From Rhodobacteraceae bacterium F11138 (GTDB taxonomy: Bacteria > Pseudomonadota > Alphaproteobacteria > Rhodobacterales > Rhodobacteraceae): a stretch of DNA of 64,000 nucleotides. Position numbers and translations under genes: made by a program. Numbering within the stretch: position 1 is the stretch's first letter; each line of letters opens with the position of its first letter. The notes below the pieces were generated by a model. The model was not told the DNA's origin. It saw only the letters and a list, made by a program, of their open reading frames with translations, and made no database searches. The DNA lies in assembly GCA_016521575.1 (NCBI GenBank), contig JAEKDP010000007.1, positions 124,001 to 188,000 on the forward strand, in the 5' to 3' direction. Shown here piece by piece: positions 36,233 through 45,479 of the stretch.

Positions 36233-37249
36233 ATGATCCACAAAAATTGGGCAGAGCTGATCAAACCGGCTCAGCTGGACGTGAAGCCGGGCAATGATCC
36301 CGCACGTCAGGCTACCGTCGTCGCCGAACCGCTGGAACGCGGTTTTGGCCTGACGCTGGGCAACGCCCTGCGCCGTATTCTGATGAGCAGCCTGCAAGGC
36401 GCTGCGATCACCAGCGTGCAGATCGACAACGTGTTGCACGAATTCTCCAGCGTCGCCGGTGTGCGTGAAGACGTGACCGACATCATTCTGAACCTCAAGG
36501 GTGTCAGTTTGCGGATGGAAGTCGAAGGCCCCAAGCGCCTGTCGATCCAGGCAAAAGGCCCGGCGGTTGTGACCGCGGGCGACATTTCCGATTCAGCTGG
36601 CATCGAAGTGCTGAACCGCGACCATGTGATCTGCCACCTGGATGATGGCGCCGATCTGTTCATGGAACTGACCGTGAACACCGGCAAGGGCTATGTCTCG
36701 GCTGAAAAGAACAAGCCCGAGGACGCCCCCATCGGTCTGATTCCGATCGACGCCATCTATTCGCCGGTCAAGAAGGTCAGCTATGACGTGCAGCCCACCC
36801 GCGAAGGACAGGTGCTGGATTATGACAAGCTGACCATGAAGGTGGAAACCGACGGGTCCCTGACCCCGGATGATGCCGTGGCCTTTGCCGCGCGCATCCT
36901 GCAGGATCAGCTGTCGATCTTCGTCAACTTTGACGAACCGGAAAGCGCGTCGCGTCAGGACGATGATGACGGTCTGGAATTCAACCCGCTTCTGCTCAAG
37001 AAAGTGGACGAGCTGGAACTGTCGGTGCGTTCGGCCAACTGCCTGAAGAACGACAACATCGTCTATATCGGCGACCTGATCCAGAAGACCGAAGCCGAGA
37101 TGCTGCGCACGCCGAACTTTGGCCGCAAATCCCTGAACGAGATCAAGGAAGTGCTTTCGGGCATGGGTCTGCATCTGGGGATGGACGTCGAGGACTGGCC
37201 GCCTGACAATATCGAGGATCTGGCCAAGAAATTCGAAGACGCGTTCTAA
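36233..37249 (+). CDS. rpoA: DNA-directed RNA polymerase subunit alpha
   Basis: Alpha nucleates polymerase assembly and contacts activators and UP elements. The 338-residue protein has an N-terminal dimerisation domain ([20 protein letters not shown], the conserved helix), a short linker near 245, and an alpha-CTD with [22 protein letters not shown] and [14 protein letters not shown]. The ATG at 36233 ([14 protein letters not shown]) follows GGAGGG, which excludes the upstream in-frame start at 36209. It sits 119 bases after rpsK and 117 before rplQ. Confidence 0.98.
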   Translation: MIHKNWAELIKPAQLDVKPGNDPARQATVVAEPLERGFGLTLGNALRRILMSSLQGAAITSVQIDNVLHEFSSVAGVREDVTDIILNLKGVSLRMEVEGPKRLSIQAKGPAVVTAGDISDSAGIEVLNRDHVICHLDDGADLFMELTVNTGKGYVSAEKNKPEDAPIGLIPIDAIYSPVKKVSYDVQPTREGQVLDYDKLTMKVETDGSLTPDDAVAFAARILQDQLSIFVNFDEPESASRQDDDDGLEFNPLLLKKVDELELSVRSANCLKNDNIVYIGDLIQKTEAEMLRTPNFGRKSLNEIKEVLSGMGLHLGMDVEDWPPDNIEDLAKKFEDAF

Positions 37250-37366
37250 GCGCGTCTTCTCAAATGCCCGCGCAAGGCGGGGACATCCGGGCACTGACGC
37301 CCCAACAGAGCCTCTGACACGCATCAGGGGCCGTACAAAGCATAAACCTGTAGAAGGATACTGAAA

Positions 37367-37786
37367 ATGCGTCACGCACGTGGTTACCGCCGCCTGAACC
37401 GGACACATGAGCACCGCAAGGCTCTGTTCTCGAACATGGCTGGCTCGCTTATCGAACATGAGCAGATCAAGACGACTTTGCCCAAGGCAAAGGAACTGCG
37501 GCCGATCATCGAAAAGATGATCACCCTGGCAAAACGCGGCGATGTGCACGCCCGCCGTCAGGCCGCCAGCAAGCTGAAAGAAGACAAGGACGTCGCCAAG
37601 CTGTTCGACGTTCTCGGCCCGCGCTACAAGGATCGTCAGGGCGGATATGTCCGGGTTCTGAAGGCTGGCTTCCGCTATGGTGACATGGCGCCGATGGCGA
37701 TCATCGAATTCGTCGATCGCGACCGCGACGCCAAGGGCGCGGCCGACAGGCAGCGCGAAGCCTCCGCAGAGGCCGCTGAAGAATAA
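37367..37786 (+). CDS. rplQ: 50S ribosomal protein L17
   Basis: L17 lines the large-subunit exit-tunnel region. The 139-residue protein begins [20 protein letters not shown] and has [20 protein letters not shown]; the C-terminus is a short Ala/Glu-rich tail ([18 protein letters not shown]) longer than in E. coli but usual in alphaproteobacteria. It closes the block and is followed by a clear terminator. Confidence 0.97.
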   Translation: MRHARGYRRLNRTHEHRKALFSNMAGSLIEHEQIKTTLPKAKELRPIIEKMITLAKRGDVHARRQAASKLKEDKDVAKLFDVLGPRYKDRQGGYVRVLKAGFRYGDMAPMAIIEFVDRDRDAKGAADRQREASAEAAEE

Positions 37787-37812
37787 GAACTGGCGCTTCT
37801 GGTACGATCTTG

Positions 37813-37843
37813 GGACCCCGCCCGGCAACGGCGGGGTTCTTTG
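37813..37843 (+). terminator. Rho-independent terminator after rplQ
   Basis: A ten-base-pair stem GGACCCCGCC (37813-37822) with GGCGGGGTTC (37830-37839), one GT pair, a seven-base loop, and TTT-rich bases after it. It ends the ribosomal/rpoA transcript about 27 bases after the rplQ stop. Confidence 0.8.
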
Positions 37844-37912
37844 CATTCGGACAGGGCCGGGGCTGGGGCGGATCGGTCTGGCCCGGCCGGACACGTCTGC
37901 GGTGGCGCGCGG

Positions 37913-38434
37913 TCAGAAGCGATAGGAAACCTTGAAATTCAAGGCGCTGGAATTCGGGCTGATGCTGCGGAACGACTGGAAGTCCTGGGCCATTTCCGCA
38001 CTGAGCAGAAAGGCGTCGTTCAGCTTGTATTTGACGCCCAGATCATAGGTATAACCGTCCTCGAAACCACCGCCCGTGCTGATTTCGGCATATCCCAGAA
38101 CTCCGTAGATCAGCATCGGCCCCAGATCATATCCCAGCCGGGCCTTGAGCCGCTTGGTCGTCAGATCCTTGTTCAGCTGCACATCGGCGATTGTGGGCTC
38201 GTCCAGGTTGACCTCGCCGCCCAGAACGAAAGCCCCGGCGATATCGTGATTGTACCCCGCGCGCAGCATGTCGGGCGCCGCGACAGTGGCCATCGACAGA
38301 CCGTGAAACCCCAGCTGTGTTTCAGGGGCGGACACGGGGCCAGCGGCATAAAACCCGTACCACCCTTCCTCGGCTGAGGGCCACGAGGGCAACAACAGAC
38401 CTGCCGCCGCTGCTGAAATGCAAAAACGTTTCAT
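37913..38434 (-). CDS. Small outer-membrane beta-barrel protein
   Basis: A 173-residue protein with a signal peptide (MKRFCISAAAAGLLLPSWPS, cleaved near SA-EE), an aromatic/Gly-rich N-terminus, then alternating strands such as KRLKARLGYDLGPMLIYGVLG, and a terminal Phe in VSYRF, the outer-membrane insertion signal. It fits an eight-stranded barrel of the OmpA/porin-like opacity type. The role is unknown; it is transcribed alone, leftward, after the rplQ terminator. Confidence 0.75.
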   Translation of the reverse strand: MKRFCISAAAAGLLLPSWPSAEEGWYGFYAAGPVSAPETQLGFHGLSMATVAAPDMLRAGYNHDIAGAFVLGGEVNLDEPTIADVQLNKDLTTKRLKARLGYDLGPMLIYGVLGYAEISTGGGFEDGYTYDLGVKYKLNDAFLLSAEMAQDFQSFRSISPNSSALNFKVSYRF

Positions 38435-38575
38435 GTTCGTGATCCCTTGGGGATTGGGACAGAAACAAGCTCTGTGGATAACTCTACCCTAGAAAGGGCG
38501 CAGTTTCATTTCAACGGGCGCGGAAATTCCGTTGCCTCGGCGTGGTGTCTTTGCATCAGGCGTGAACCTTGGCGT

Positions 38576-39565
38576 TCAAGGCGCTGGCGACAAAAGGATT
38601 TTTCCGCGATGCGTCGCTTTTTCCATCACTTCATGTGCCTGGGCGGCCTGTTCGAACGGAAATATCTGGTGGGTCTGGGCAGCCAGCTGACCGCGCCCAA
38701 ACAGCGCCCAGACCCGCGCGCGCAGGTCGGCCGCCACGTCGCTTTTGAAACCTTCCGGGCGTGATCGCAGGGTCGAGCCGGTATAGACCAGCCGTTTCAG
38801 CATCACCGGCATCAGGTTGATTTCGACCTTGGATCCGGCATTGAAGGCCAGTTGCACGATCCGGGCATCCGGGCTTGCGGCCTTTATGTTGCGGGCAACA
38901 TAGTCGCCGCCGATGATGTCCAGGATCATGTTGGCGCCGCCGGCGTCGCGCACCACATCGACAAAATCTTCATCATGGTAGTTGATGGCCCGCTCCGCGC
39001 CCAGGCTTTCGGCATATTCGCAGTCCCCGGCGCTGGCACATGTGGTGAACACGCGCATTCCCAGTGCCTTGCCCAATTGGATCGCGGTCGATCCGATGCC
39101 GCCCGCGCCCCCATGGACCAGCAGCAGATCGCCCTTGGCAATGGTCTGGCGAAAGAACAGGTTGCTCCAGACGGTGAAATAGGTTTCGCACAGCCCTGCG
39201 GCGTCGATGTCTGACACCCCGTCCGGGATCGGCAGACAATGGGATGCTTCGATGGCGACGTATTCGGCATATCCGCCCCCGTTGGTCAGCGCGCAGATGC
39301 GATCGCCGACCGCCCAGCTGTCCACCGCATCGCCCAGGGCCACGATTTCGCCGGAAACTTCCAGTCCCAGCAGGTCCGATGCGCCCTTGGGGGGCGGGTA
39401 ATGTCCGCGCCGTTGCACCAGGTCCGGTCCGTTCACCCCGGCCGCCAGAACCCTGACCAGGACCTCATTGGCGCGTGGTGCGGGGACGTCGCGCTGTCCG
39501 ACCTGCAGAACATCGGGTTTTCCGGGTTCGCGCATCTCAACGGTTTTCATCACGGTCGGCAGCAC
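38576..39565 (-). CDS. NAD(P)H:quinone oxidoreductase-like MDR enzyme
   Basis: A 329-residue medium-chain reductase of the QOR/zeta-crystallin type. It has GVNGPDLVQRRGHYPPPKGAS near residue 45, then GAGGIGSTAIQLGKALGMRVF in the Rossmann fold, and lacks the zinc-binding Cys set. I chose the GTG at 39565 (LPTVMKTVEMREPGKPDVLQ) because AAGGAGA lies six bases before it; the ATG at 39550 is 21 bases from that site. It diverges from cobO. Reduction of quinones or alkenals is expected. Confidence 0.9.
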   Translation of the reverse strand: MLPTVMKTVEMREPGKPDVLQVGQRDVPAPRANEVLVRVLAAGVNGPDLVQRRGHYPPPKGASDLLGLEVSGEIVALGDAVDSWAVGDRICALTNGGGYAEYVAIEASHCLPIPDGVSDIDAAGLCETYFTVWSNLFFRQTIAKGDLLLVHGGAGGIGSTAIQLGKALGMRVFTTCASAGDCEYAESLGAERAINYHDEDFVDVVRDAGGANMILDIIGGDYVARNIKAASPDARIVQLAFNAGSKVEINLMPVMLKRLVYTGSTLRSRPEGFKSDVAADLRARVWALFGRGQLAAQTHQIFPFEQAAQAHEVMEKATHRGKILLSPAP

Positions 39566-39745
39566 GTCAAATCTCCTTTTTCTGCGGCTCCGGCGATCGC
39601 GTCCGGTGTGGTCAAAACCTATGAGTTCGAGGTCCAAAGGGCAAACGGAAACGCCGGGGCGCATGCGCGTGGCGCATCGCGTTTCCGGCAGCGATGGTAT
39701 AGGAACGACCCGCCAGACCAGTTCAACCAGACCAAGGACAGAGAG

Positions 39746-40354
39746 ATGGAAGACCAGAACGCCCGCCACAAGGAAAAGAAGCAGAAAATCAAGGCTGCCC
39801 GCGACAAGATGATGGCGACCAAGACCGGCGAGAAGGGCCTGATCATTGTCCACACGGGGCCGGGCAAGGGCAAATCGTCGTCCGGGTTCGGTATGGTGAT
39901 GCGGTGCATCGCGCATGGCATGCCCTGCGCCGTGGTGCAATTCATCAAGGGCAACTGGAAGACCGGCGAGGCCGATTTCCTGCGCGAACGGTTTGCGGAT
40001 GAATGCACCTTTGTGATTTCCGGCGAAGGGTTCACCTGGGAAACCCAGGACCGCGAACGTGACATAGCGGCGGCCCGCGCCGGGTGGAGCAAGGCCAAGG
40101 CGCTGATTCTGGACCCCAAGATCCGGTTCGTGCTGTTGGACGAGATCAACATCGCGCTGCGCTATGACTATCTGGACATCGACGAGGTGGTCGATTTCCT
40201 GGTCAATGAAAAGCCGGAGATGACCCATGTGGTGCTGACCGGGCGCAATGCCAAGGATGAATTGATCGAGGCCGCCGATCTGGTCACCGAAATGACGCTG
40301 GTCAAACATCCGTTTCGCGCCGGCATCAAGGCCCAGGCCGGGGTGGAGTTCTGA
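39746..40354 (+). CDS. cobO: Cob(I)yrinic acid a,c-diamide adenosyltransferase
   Basis: CobO attaches the 5'-deoxyadenosyl group to the cobalt of corrinoids in the cobalamin pathway. The 202-residue protein has an N-terminal lysine-rich extension, a P-loop GPGKGKSS at residues 38-45, and RCIAHGMPCAVVQFIKGNWKTGE. The ATG at 39746 follows GAGAG after AAGGACA; the frame also runs far upstream but those residues are not CobO-like. cobQ starts six bases downstream, so both are one unit. It supplies the coenzyme for Ecm. Confidence 0.94.
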   Translation: MEDQNARHKEKKQKIKAARDKMMATKTGEKGLIIVHTGPGKGKSSSGFGMVMRCIAHGMPCAVVQFIKGNWKTGEADFLRERFADECTFVISGEGFTWETQDRERDIAAARAGWSKAKALILDPKIRFVLLDEINIALRYDYLDIDEVVDFLVNEKPEMTHVVLTGRNAKDELIEAADLVTEMTLVKHPFRAGIKAQAGVEF

Positions 40355-40360
40355 ACGGTC

Positions 40361-41806
40361 GTGCCTGCGCTGATGATCCAGGGGACCGGCAGCAATGTCG
40401 GCAAGTCCATGTTGGTGGCCGGCCTGTGCTGGGCTGCGCGGCGGCGGGGGCTGACAGTCGCGCCGTTCAAGCCGCAAAACATGTCCAACAATGCGGCAGT
40501 CACGGCGGACGGCGGCGAAATCGGACGCGCGCAGGCCCTGCAGGCGTTGGCCTGCGGGCTGGAGCCGACAACCGATATGAACCCGGTGCTGTTGAAGCCG
40601 GAAACCGACATCGGGTCGCATGTGGTGGTGCAGGGGCGGCATCGCGCGACCGTGGCGGCACGGGACTATGCCGCGCTGAAACCTGACCTGATGACCTCGG
40701 TGCTTCAAAGTTTCCACCGCTTGCAAGCGGGCTGTGATCTGGTCCTGGTCGAGGGCGCGGGCAGCCCGGCGGAAATCAACCTGCGATCGGGTGACATTGC
40801 CAACATGGGATTTGCCGTGGCCGCCGATGTGCCCGTGGTTCTGGTCGGCGACATCGACCGGGGCGGGGTGATCGCCCAGATGGCCGGGACGCAAGCCGTG
40901 CTGCCGCCAGAGGACGCGGTGAAGGTGGCCGGTTTCGTGATCAACAAATTCAGGGGCGATCCGCGTCTGTTCGACGACGGGTATGCGATGATCGAACGGC
41001 ATACGGGGTGGCCCGGGTTCGGTGTGGTGCCCTGGTTCGGCGGGGCGTGGAAGCTGCCGGCCGAGGATGCGTTGGACATCGCCGCCGGAGCTGCGAAGGG
41101 GGCCTGCAAGGTGGTGTGCCTGTGCCTGTCCCGGATCGCCAATTTCGACGATCTCGATCCATTGGCGCAAGAACCGGGCCTGTCGGTCATCATGTTGCAG
41201 GCGGGCCAGCCCATTCCCGGGGACGCGGATCTGGTCATCCTGCCGGGCAGCAAGTCCACCCGTGGCGATCTGGCTTTCCTGCGCGCCCAGGGATGGGATA
41301 TCGATCTGCAGGCGCATGTACGGCGTGGCGGGCGGGTGCTGGGCATTTGCGGCGGCTATCAGATGCTGGGCCGCACCGTTGACGACCCGCAGGGGGTCGA
41401 AGGCGCGGCCGGCGAAACGCCGGGGTTGGGCCTGCTCGATGTGTGCACGACGATGCTGCCGGAAAAGCGCCTGACGCGGGTTGAGGCCGTCCATGTGGAC
41501 ACCGGGCGGGCGATCGACGGCTATGAGATCCACATAGGTCGCACCGAAGGGGCCGATTGCGCCCGTCCCTTTGCGCGCATCGACGGCGTCGATGAAGGCG
41601 CGATCAGCCCGGATGGCCGCATCATGGGCAGCTATCTGCACGGTATGTTCCGCGACGATGGGTTTCGCGCCGCCTTTGTCACGCAACTGGGGGCCACCCC
41701 GGGCGCGCGCGCCTATGGGCAGACCGTCGAGTCGGTGTTGGACGAACTGGCAGATCATCTGGAACGCTATCTGGACCTGCCCGGGTTGCTGTCGCTGGCG
41801 CGCTAG
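40361..41806 (+). CDS. cobQ: Cobyric acid synthase
   Basis: CobQ amidates four peripheral carboxyl groups of adenosylcobyrinic acid a,c-diamide to give adenosylcobyric acid. The 481-residue protein has an N-terminal P-loop ATPase domain ([26 protein letters not shown]) and a C-terminal glutamine-amidotransferase-like domain with [12 protein letters not shown], the catalytic Cys, and a His later ([11 protein letters not shown]). The GTG at 40361 or the ATG at 40373 is the start; both lie just after cobO. It ends the corrinoid pair. Confidence 0.95.
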   Translation: MPALMIQGTGSNVGKSMLVAGLCWAARRRGLTVAPFKPQNMSNNAAVTADGGEIGRAQALQALACGLEPTTDMNPVLLKPETDIGSHVVVQGRHRATVAARDYAALKPDLMTSVLQSFHRLQAGCDLVLVEGAGSPAEINLRSGDIANMGFAVAADVPVVLVGDIDRGGVIAQMAGTQAVLPPEDAVKVAGFVINKFRGDPRLFDDGYAMIERHTGWPGFGVVPWFGGAWKLPAEDALDIAAGAAKGACKVVCLCLSRIANFDDLDPLAQEPGLSVIMLQAGQPIPGDADLVILPGSKSTRGDLAFLRAQGWDIDLQAHVRRGGRVLGICGGYQMLGRTVDDPQGVEGAAGETPGLGLLDVCTTMLPEKRLTRVEAVHVDTGRAIDGYEIHIGRTEGADCARPFARIDGVDEGAISPDGRIMGSYLHGMFRDDGFRAAFVTQLGATPGARAYGQTVESVLDELADHLERYLDLPGLLSLAR

Positions 41807-42067
41807 GGTGAAAAAATGCGTGCCGGGCGGATCAAAGAACAGCTGGCACAACGGGAAATGGCCTGTTGAACGTGCTCGGGCTGAAAGACGACGGCCCATA
41901 TGTTGTGGCCAAGGCCGACATCACGACTGTATCAAGCATACCTGCGGCCCGCAAAGCGGCGGTTGGGGTGCCACGGCCACAACTCGGCTTTTCGCGCCGG
42001 ATGCCGTTGCCGCAACTCGCGCGATGTGCCAAAACCAACACAACCGACTGAACAGAAGAGTTTAGCA
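41807..42067. other. Gap between cobQ and the isoaspartate methyltransferase
   Basis: This 261-base gap has no supported gene. A 61-residue TTG-started frame at 41866-42051 lacks a ribosome-binding site and protein-like composition. There is no clear hairpin. It probably holds a promoter for the methyltransferase and TolC genes, but no good -35/-10 pair is visible. Confidence 0.4.
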
Positions 42068-42721
42068 ATGACAGATTTCGCCGAGCGCCGCCGGGTGATG
42101 GTCGATACACAGATCCGGCCTTCGGACGTCACGAAGTTTCCGATCATCAAGGCCATGCTGGAGGTCAAGCGCGAGGCCTATGTGCCTGGCGCGCTGCAAG
42201 AGGCGGCCTATACCGGCGAGAACATTGTTCTGGATGGCGGACGGGTGATGCTGGAACCGCGCACCCTGGCCAAGATGCTGGATGCTGTGGATATCTCCAA
42301 CGACGACCTGGTTCTGGATATCGGCTGCACCTATGGCTATTCCTCGGCGGTCGTGGCGCGGATTGCCCAGGCCGTTGTCGCCGTCGAAGAAGACGCGTCG
42401 ATGGCCGCCGAAGCCCAGAACAATCTGGTCGACGCAGGCGAGGACAATGTGATCGTTCACACCGGCGCGCTGGCGGCCGGGGCGCCGGAACATGGCCCCT
42501 ATGACGTGATCCTGGTTCAGGGAGGCGTGGCCGATCTGCCGCAGGCTCTTGTGGAACAGTTGAAAGATGGCGGACGTATCGTCTGTCTGTTCATGCAGGA
42601 TGCGCTGGGGGTGGTCCGGATCGGGTACAAGTCGGGTGCCAACGTGTCATGGCGGTTTGAATTCAATGCAGGTGCCCCGGTTCTGCCGGGGTTCGAGAAA
42701 CAGCCGGCCTTTGCCCTCTAG
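42068..42721 (+). CDS. Protein-L-isoaspartate O-methyltransferase-like protein
   Basis: A 217-residue SAM-dependent methyltransferase. MTDFAERRRVMVDTQIRPSD is the PIMT-family N-terminus in alphaproteobacteria and VLDIGCTYGYSSAVVARIA the SAM-binding glycine loop. It would methylate isoaspartyl residues in damaged proteins, but the alphaproteobacterial branch is divergent from the classical Pcm (the usual loop reads EIGTGSGYQAA), so substrate specificity is less sure. tolC follows 78 bases later, on the same strand. Confidence 0.85.
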   Translation: MTDFAERRRVMVDTQIRPSDVTKFPIIKAMLEVKREAYVPGALQEAAYTGENIVLDGGRVMLEPRTLAKMLDAVDISNDDLVLDIGCTYGYSSAVVARIAQAVVAVEEDASMAAEAQNNLVDAGEDNVIVHTGALAAGAPEHGPYDVILVQGGVADLPQALVEQLKDGGRIVCLFMQDALGVVRIGYKSGANVSWRFEFNAGAPVLPGFEKQPAFAL

Positions 42722-42799
42722 CCGGGTAGGGAGCGGCAGGAACGCTTTTGGACGAACATCGGGAAAATCCGGGGAAGCTCCAGGGGCCAGGAGGCAGAA

Positions 42800-44218
42800 A
42801 TGAGTAGATATTTGAAAGCTGGGGCAAAGATTGCAGCGGCTGTGTCCGTTGTCGTTGCCGGAACTCTCGGGACGGCGTCGGCCGCGCGGGCAGAGAATCT
42901 GGCCGATGCGATGATCGGTGCCTACAACACCAGCGGGTTGCTTGAACAGAACCGGGCAGTATTGCGGGCAGCGGACGAAGACGTTGCCGCCGCCGTTTCC
43001 ACCTTGCGTCCGGTTGTGGATTTCGTGGCGAGGGCTGTGGCCGCGAACACCCGGCTGCGGCCAAACAGCGTGCTGTCGGAAATCGTCCAGTCCCGCATCA
43101 CCGCCGGCCTTGAAGCATCGCTGCTGTTGTATGACGGCGGCGCGCGTCAGTTGGGTGTCCTCGCGGCAAAAGAGCTTGTCCTGGCCACCCGGCAATCTCT
43201 GGTTTCGTTTGAACAGCAGGTGTTGCTGCGGGCCGTGGCCGCGTTCATGGATGTGATCCTGCAGACCGAAAACGTGTCGCTGCGCGAAAACAACGTCCGG
43301 GTTCTGGGCGAGGAACTGCGGGCCTCGCAGGATCGCTTCGAAGTGGGCGAGGTGACGCGCACCGACGTTGCATTGGCGGAATCCCGGCTGGCGGCGGCGC
43401 GCAGCAACCTGGCCTCGGCGCGCGGCGCGCTGGTGAGTGCCAAGGCCGAATATGAAAACGTGGTCGGGCGTCAACCGGGCAAGCTGACACCACCGTCGGG
43501 GCTGCCGCAACGGCCGGCATCGATCGATGCGGCACAGGCCGTGGCGGTCAATATCCATCCCGATATTCTGTCCGCGCAACGTCAGGTCGCCGCGCTTGAG
43601 CTGCGTATCCAGCAAGCGACCAAATCCCTGGGACCCTCCATTGATGCAAGAGTCACCGCCGGGATAATCGAGGATTACAATGGCGACAATGACGGCTATG
43701 ATTCGTCGGTTTCGCTGAATTTGCGCCAGCCAATCTATCGTGGCGGCGCATTGCAGTCGTCCATTCGTTCGGCGATGGCGAATCGCGATGCGGCGCGTGG
43801 CAACCTGCTGACGGTGCAACGCGATACCCTGCAGGGCGTCAACAACGCTTTTGTGCGGCTTGAAGTGGCGCGGGCTAATCTGGCGGCAACGGCAGAACGG
43901 GTTCGTGCGGCGCGGGTGGCGTTTGACGGGATCCGCGAAGAAGCGACGCTGGGCGCGCGCACCACGCTGGATGTTCTGACCGCCGAACAGGAACTGCTGG
44001 ATGCCCTGACCGCGCAGATCTCGGCCCGTTCCGAAGAGGCGATCGCATCCTATCAGCTGCTGTCCTCACAAGGCTTGCTGACGGCGGAACGTCTGGGGCT
44101 GGCCGTGCAGATCTATGATCCGACCATCTATTACAATCTGGCCAAGGACGCACCGGCAACGCGCTCGAAACAATCGCGGGATCTGGACCGCGTGCTGGAG
44201 GCGCTGGGAAAACGGTGA
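42800..44218 (+). CDS. TolC-family outer-membrane channel protein
   Basis: A 472-residue outer-membrane factor for type I secretion or tripartite efflux. The signal peptide (KIAAAVSVVVAGTLGTASAARA) is followed by two repeated halves of long helices with coiled-coil character (EELRASQDRFEVGEVTRTDV and TAERVRAARVAFDGIREEA) that form the periplasmic tunnel. The ATG at 42800 follows AGGAGG. It may serve the RND pump at the start of the window, which lacks its own channel, among other partners. The PopZ-like gene follows after 74 bases. Confidence 0.9.
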   Translation: MSRYLKAGAKIAAAVSVVVAGTLGTASAARAENLADAMIGAYNTSGLLEQNRAVLRAADEDVAAAVSTLRPVVDFVARAVAANTRLRPNSVLSEIVQSRITAGLEASLLLYDGGARQLGVLAAKELVLATRQSLVSFEQQVLLRAVAAFMDVILQTENVSLRENNVRVLGEELRASQDRFEVGEVTRTDVALAESRLAAARSNLASARGALVSAKAEYENVVGRQPGKLTPPSGLPQRPASIDAAQAVAVNIHPDILSAQRQVAALELRIQQATKSLGPSIDARVTAGIIEDYNGDNDGYDSSVSLNLRQPIYRGGALQSSIRSAMANRDAARGNLLTVQRDTLQGVNNAFVRLEVARANLAATAERVRAARVAFDGIREEATLGARTTLDVLTAEQELLDALTAQISARSEEAIASYQLLSSQGLLTAERLGLAVQIYDPTIYYNLAKDAPATRSKQSRDLDRVLEALGKR

Positions 44219-44292
44219 CAATTTTGCCCATCCGTTGTGGAAATCTCTGACCCGGACTAGGTTTGGTCCCCAGGTGAGAGAATAGGTGGCAC

Positions 44293-45369
44293 ATGTCGGA
44301 TTCCGTAACAAATATCCAGATCGAGGATGTAGTGTCCTCGGTTCGCCGTCTTGTGGTAGACGAAAAAGGCCCGGTATCGGATGTTTCAGATCGCGACTGG
44401 CCGGACACGTCGGAAAGGCTGATTCTGGCTCCGGCGTGGCGGGTCAGCGACCAGTGCGATCCGGTGGCGACGGACGCATCGGTCAGGGCGGGGGGCGACA
44501 CCGAACCGGATGTGCCCGATCAGGACATTGCGGACGAAACAAGGACGTCCGGGCATCCCATGAACGTGGTGTCAGACACAGATCGGGACCGGACGGCGCC
44601 GGAGTTCGCCGAGGTTTTTGCCCGGTTGAACAGCACCGATTCATTGACTGAGGGGGCGGATCAGACCTGGCCCGACGATCCGGGCCTGTCTCTGACGGAT
44701 ACCCAGGTCGGGACGGGATCTGATTCAGAAACGCCGAGACAGGACAGATCACCGCCCTGGCGCGACCCGGAAAGCTTTCTGATGAAGGCGGCGGAATTGG
44801 CGAAACAGGCGAAATGCGCGGAAGGCGCATCCTGCGGGATCCCGGATCGGCTGGATGAGACGCCGGCGGGGGACCTCAATCGGCCGCTGCCGGAGCCGCA
44901 GGCCGAACCGGACGGCGACATGGCACCGGCGGGTGACGCCATATCAGCCGAGCCTGTCGTCGGGGACAGCACAGCCCCGGACACCAGCCAGCAGATCGAG
45001 ATCGAAGCACTGACAGCCGCAATGGTTCAGCATCATGACCAAGGCGTCGCGCCCGAACACGAGACGACCTGCGACGCCGTGCCAGACAGCGAGCCATCGC
45101 AAGGCGCGCCCGTTTCGGTGCCTGACGTCCATGACTGCGAGGCGGATGTCGATCCGATCCCGACCTTCGCGGATGACGGACCCGACATGGCGGTTTGGGA
45201 TTTGACGGAGAAAGACATCGCGTCAGATCAGGATGCGTTGCGCGACATGGTGGCCGAAGTCGTGCGTCAGGAATTGCGGGGCGAACTGGGCGAGCGGATC
45301 ACCAGAAACGTTCGCAAACTGGTGCGCCGCGAACTGGATCGCGTCCTGTCAGCCCGGGAATGGGACTGA
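44293..45369 (+). CDS. Acidic disordered protein with PopZ-like ends
   Basis: A 358-residue protein of three parts. Residues 4-25 (SVTNIQIEDVVSSVRRLVVD) resemble the IEDxxxSIRRxI helix at the start of PopZ/DUF2497. The middle, about 280 residues, is very acidic and proline-rich with few hydrophobics, hence probably disordered, with a short conserved-looking island RLILAPAWRVSD near residue 40. The last 51 residues (LRDMVAEVVRQELRGELGER and ITRNVRKLVRRELDRVLSA) form an amphipathic helical bundle like the PopZ oligomerisation end. PopZ organises cell poles and chromosome origins in Caulobacter. This is resemblance of architecture, not proven homology; it lacks PopZ's LKPML core. It begins 74 bases after tolC. 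Confidence 0.6.
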   Translation: MSDSVTNIQIEDVVSSVRRLVVDEKGPVSDVSDRDWPDTSERLILAPAWRVSDQCDPVATDASVRAGGDTEPDVPDQDIADETRTSGHPMNVVSDTDRDRTAPEFAEVFARLNSTDSLTEGADQTWPDDPGLSLTDTQVGTGSDSETPRQDRSPPWRDPESFLMKAAELAKQAKCAEGASCGIPDRLDETPAGDLNRPLPEPQAEPDGDMAPAGDAISAEPVVGDSTAPDTSQQIEIEALTAAMVQHHDQGVAPEHETTCDAVPDSEPSQGAPVSVPDVHDCEADVDPIPTFADDGPDMAVWDLTEKDIASDQDALRDMVAEVVRQELRGELGERITRNVRKLVRRELDRVLSAREWD

Positions 45370-45479
45370 CCATAGGCGATGATCCCGGTCGATAGCGCCT
45401 GACGCGCCGGGCTGAACCACTTGGCGCGGCCTGATTCCAGTCCGCCCGCGCGTTTCCCGGTGGTTCGTTTATACTGCGC

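Noticed and set aside
39566-39745. Possible cobalamin riboswitch upstream of cobO
   Set aside because: I looked for the B12 box pattern (GCCACTG and related) in the 180-base gap and found none.
38576-41899. A 1107-residue minus-strand open frame across the quinone reductase, cobO and cobQ
   Set aside because: Only the first 330 codons from the downstream end code for the reductase. The remainder is the complement of cobO and cobQ, and is composed of Arg, Gln, His and Pro as expected for antisense frames of GC-rich genes.
41866-42051. Small TTG-started frame between cobQ and the methyltransferase
   Set aside because: No ribosome-binding site, poor composition, and no recognisable domain.
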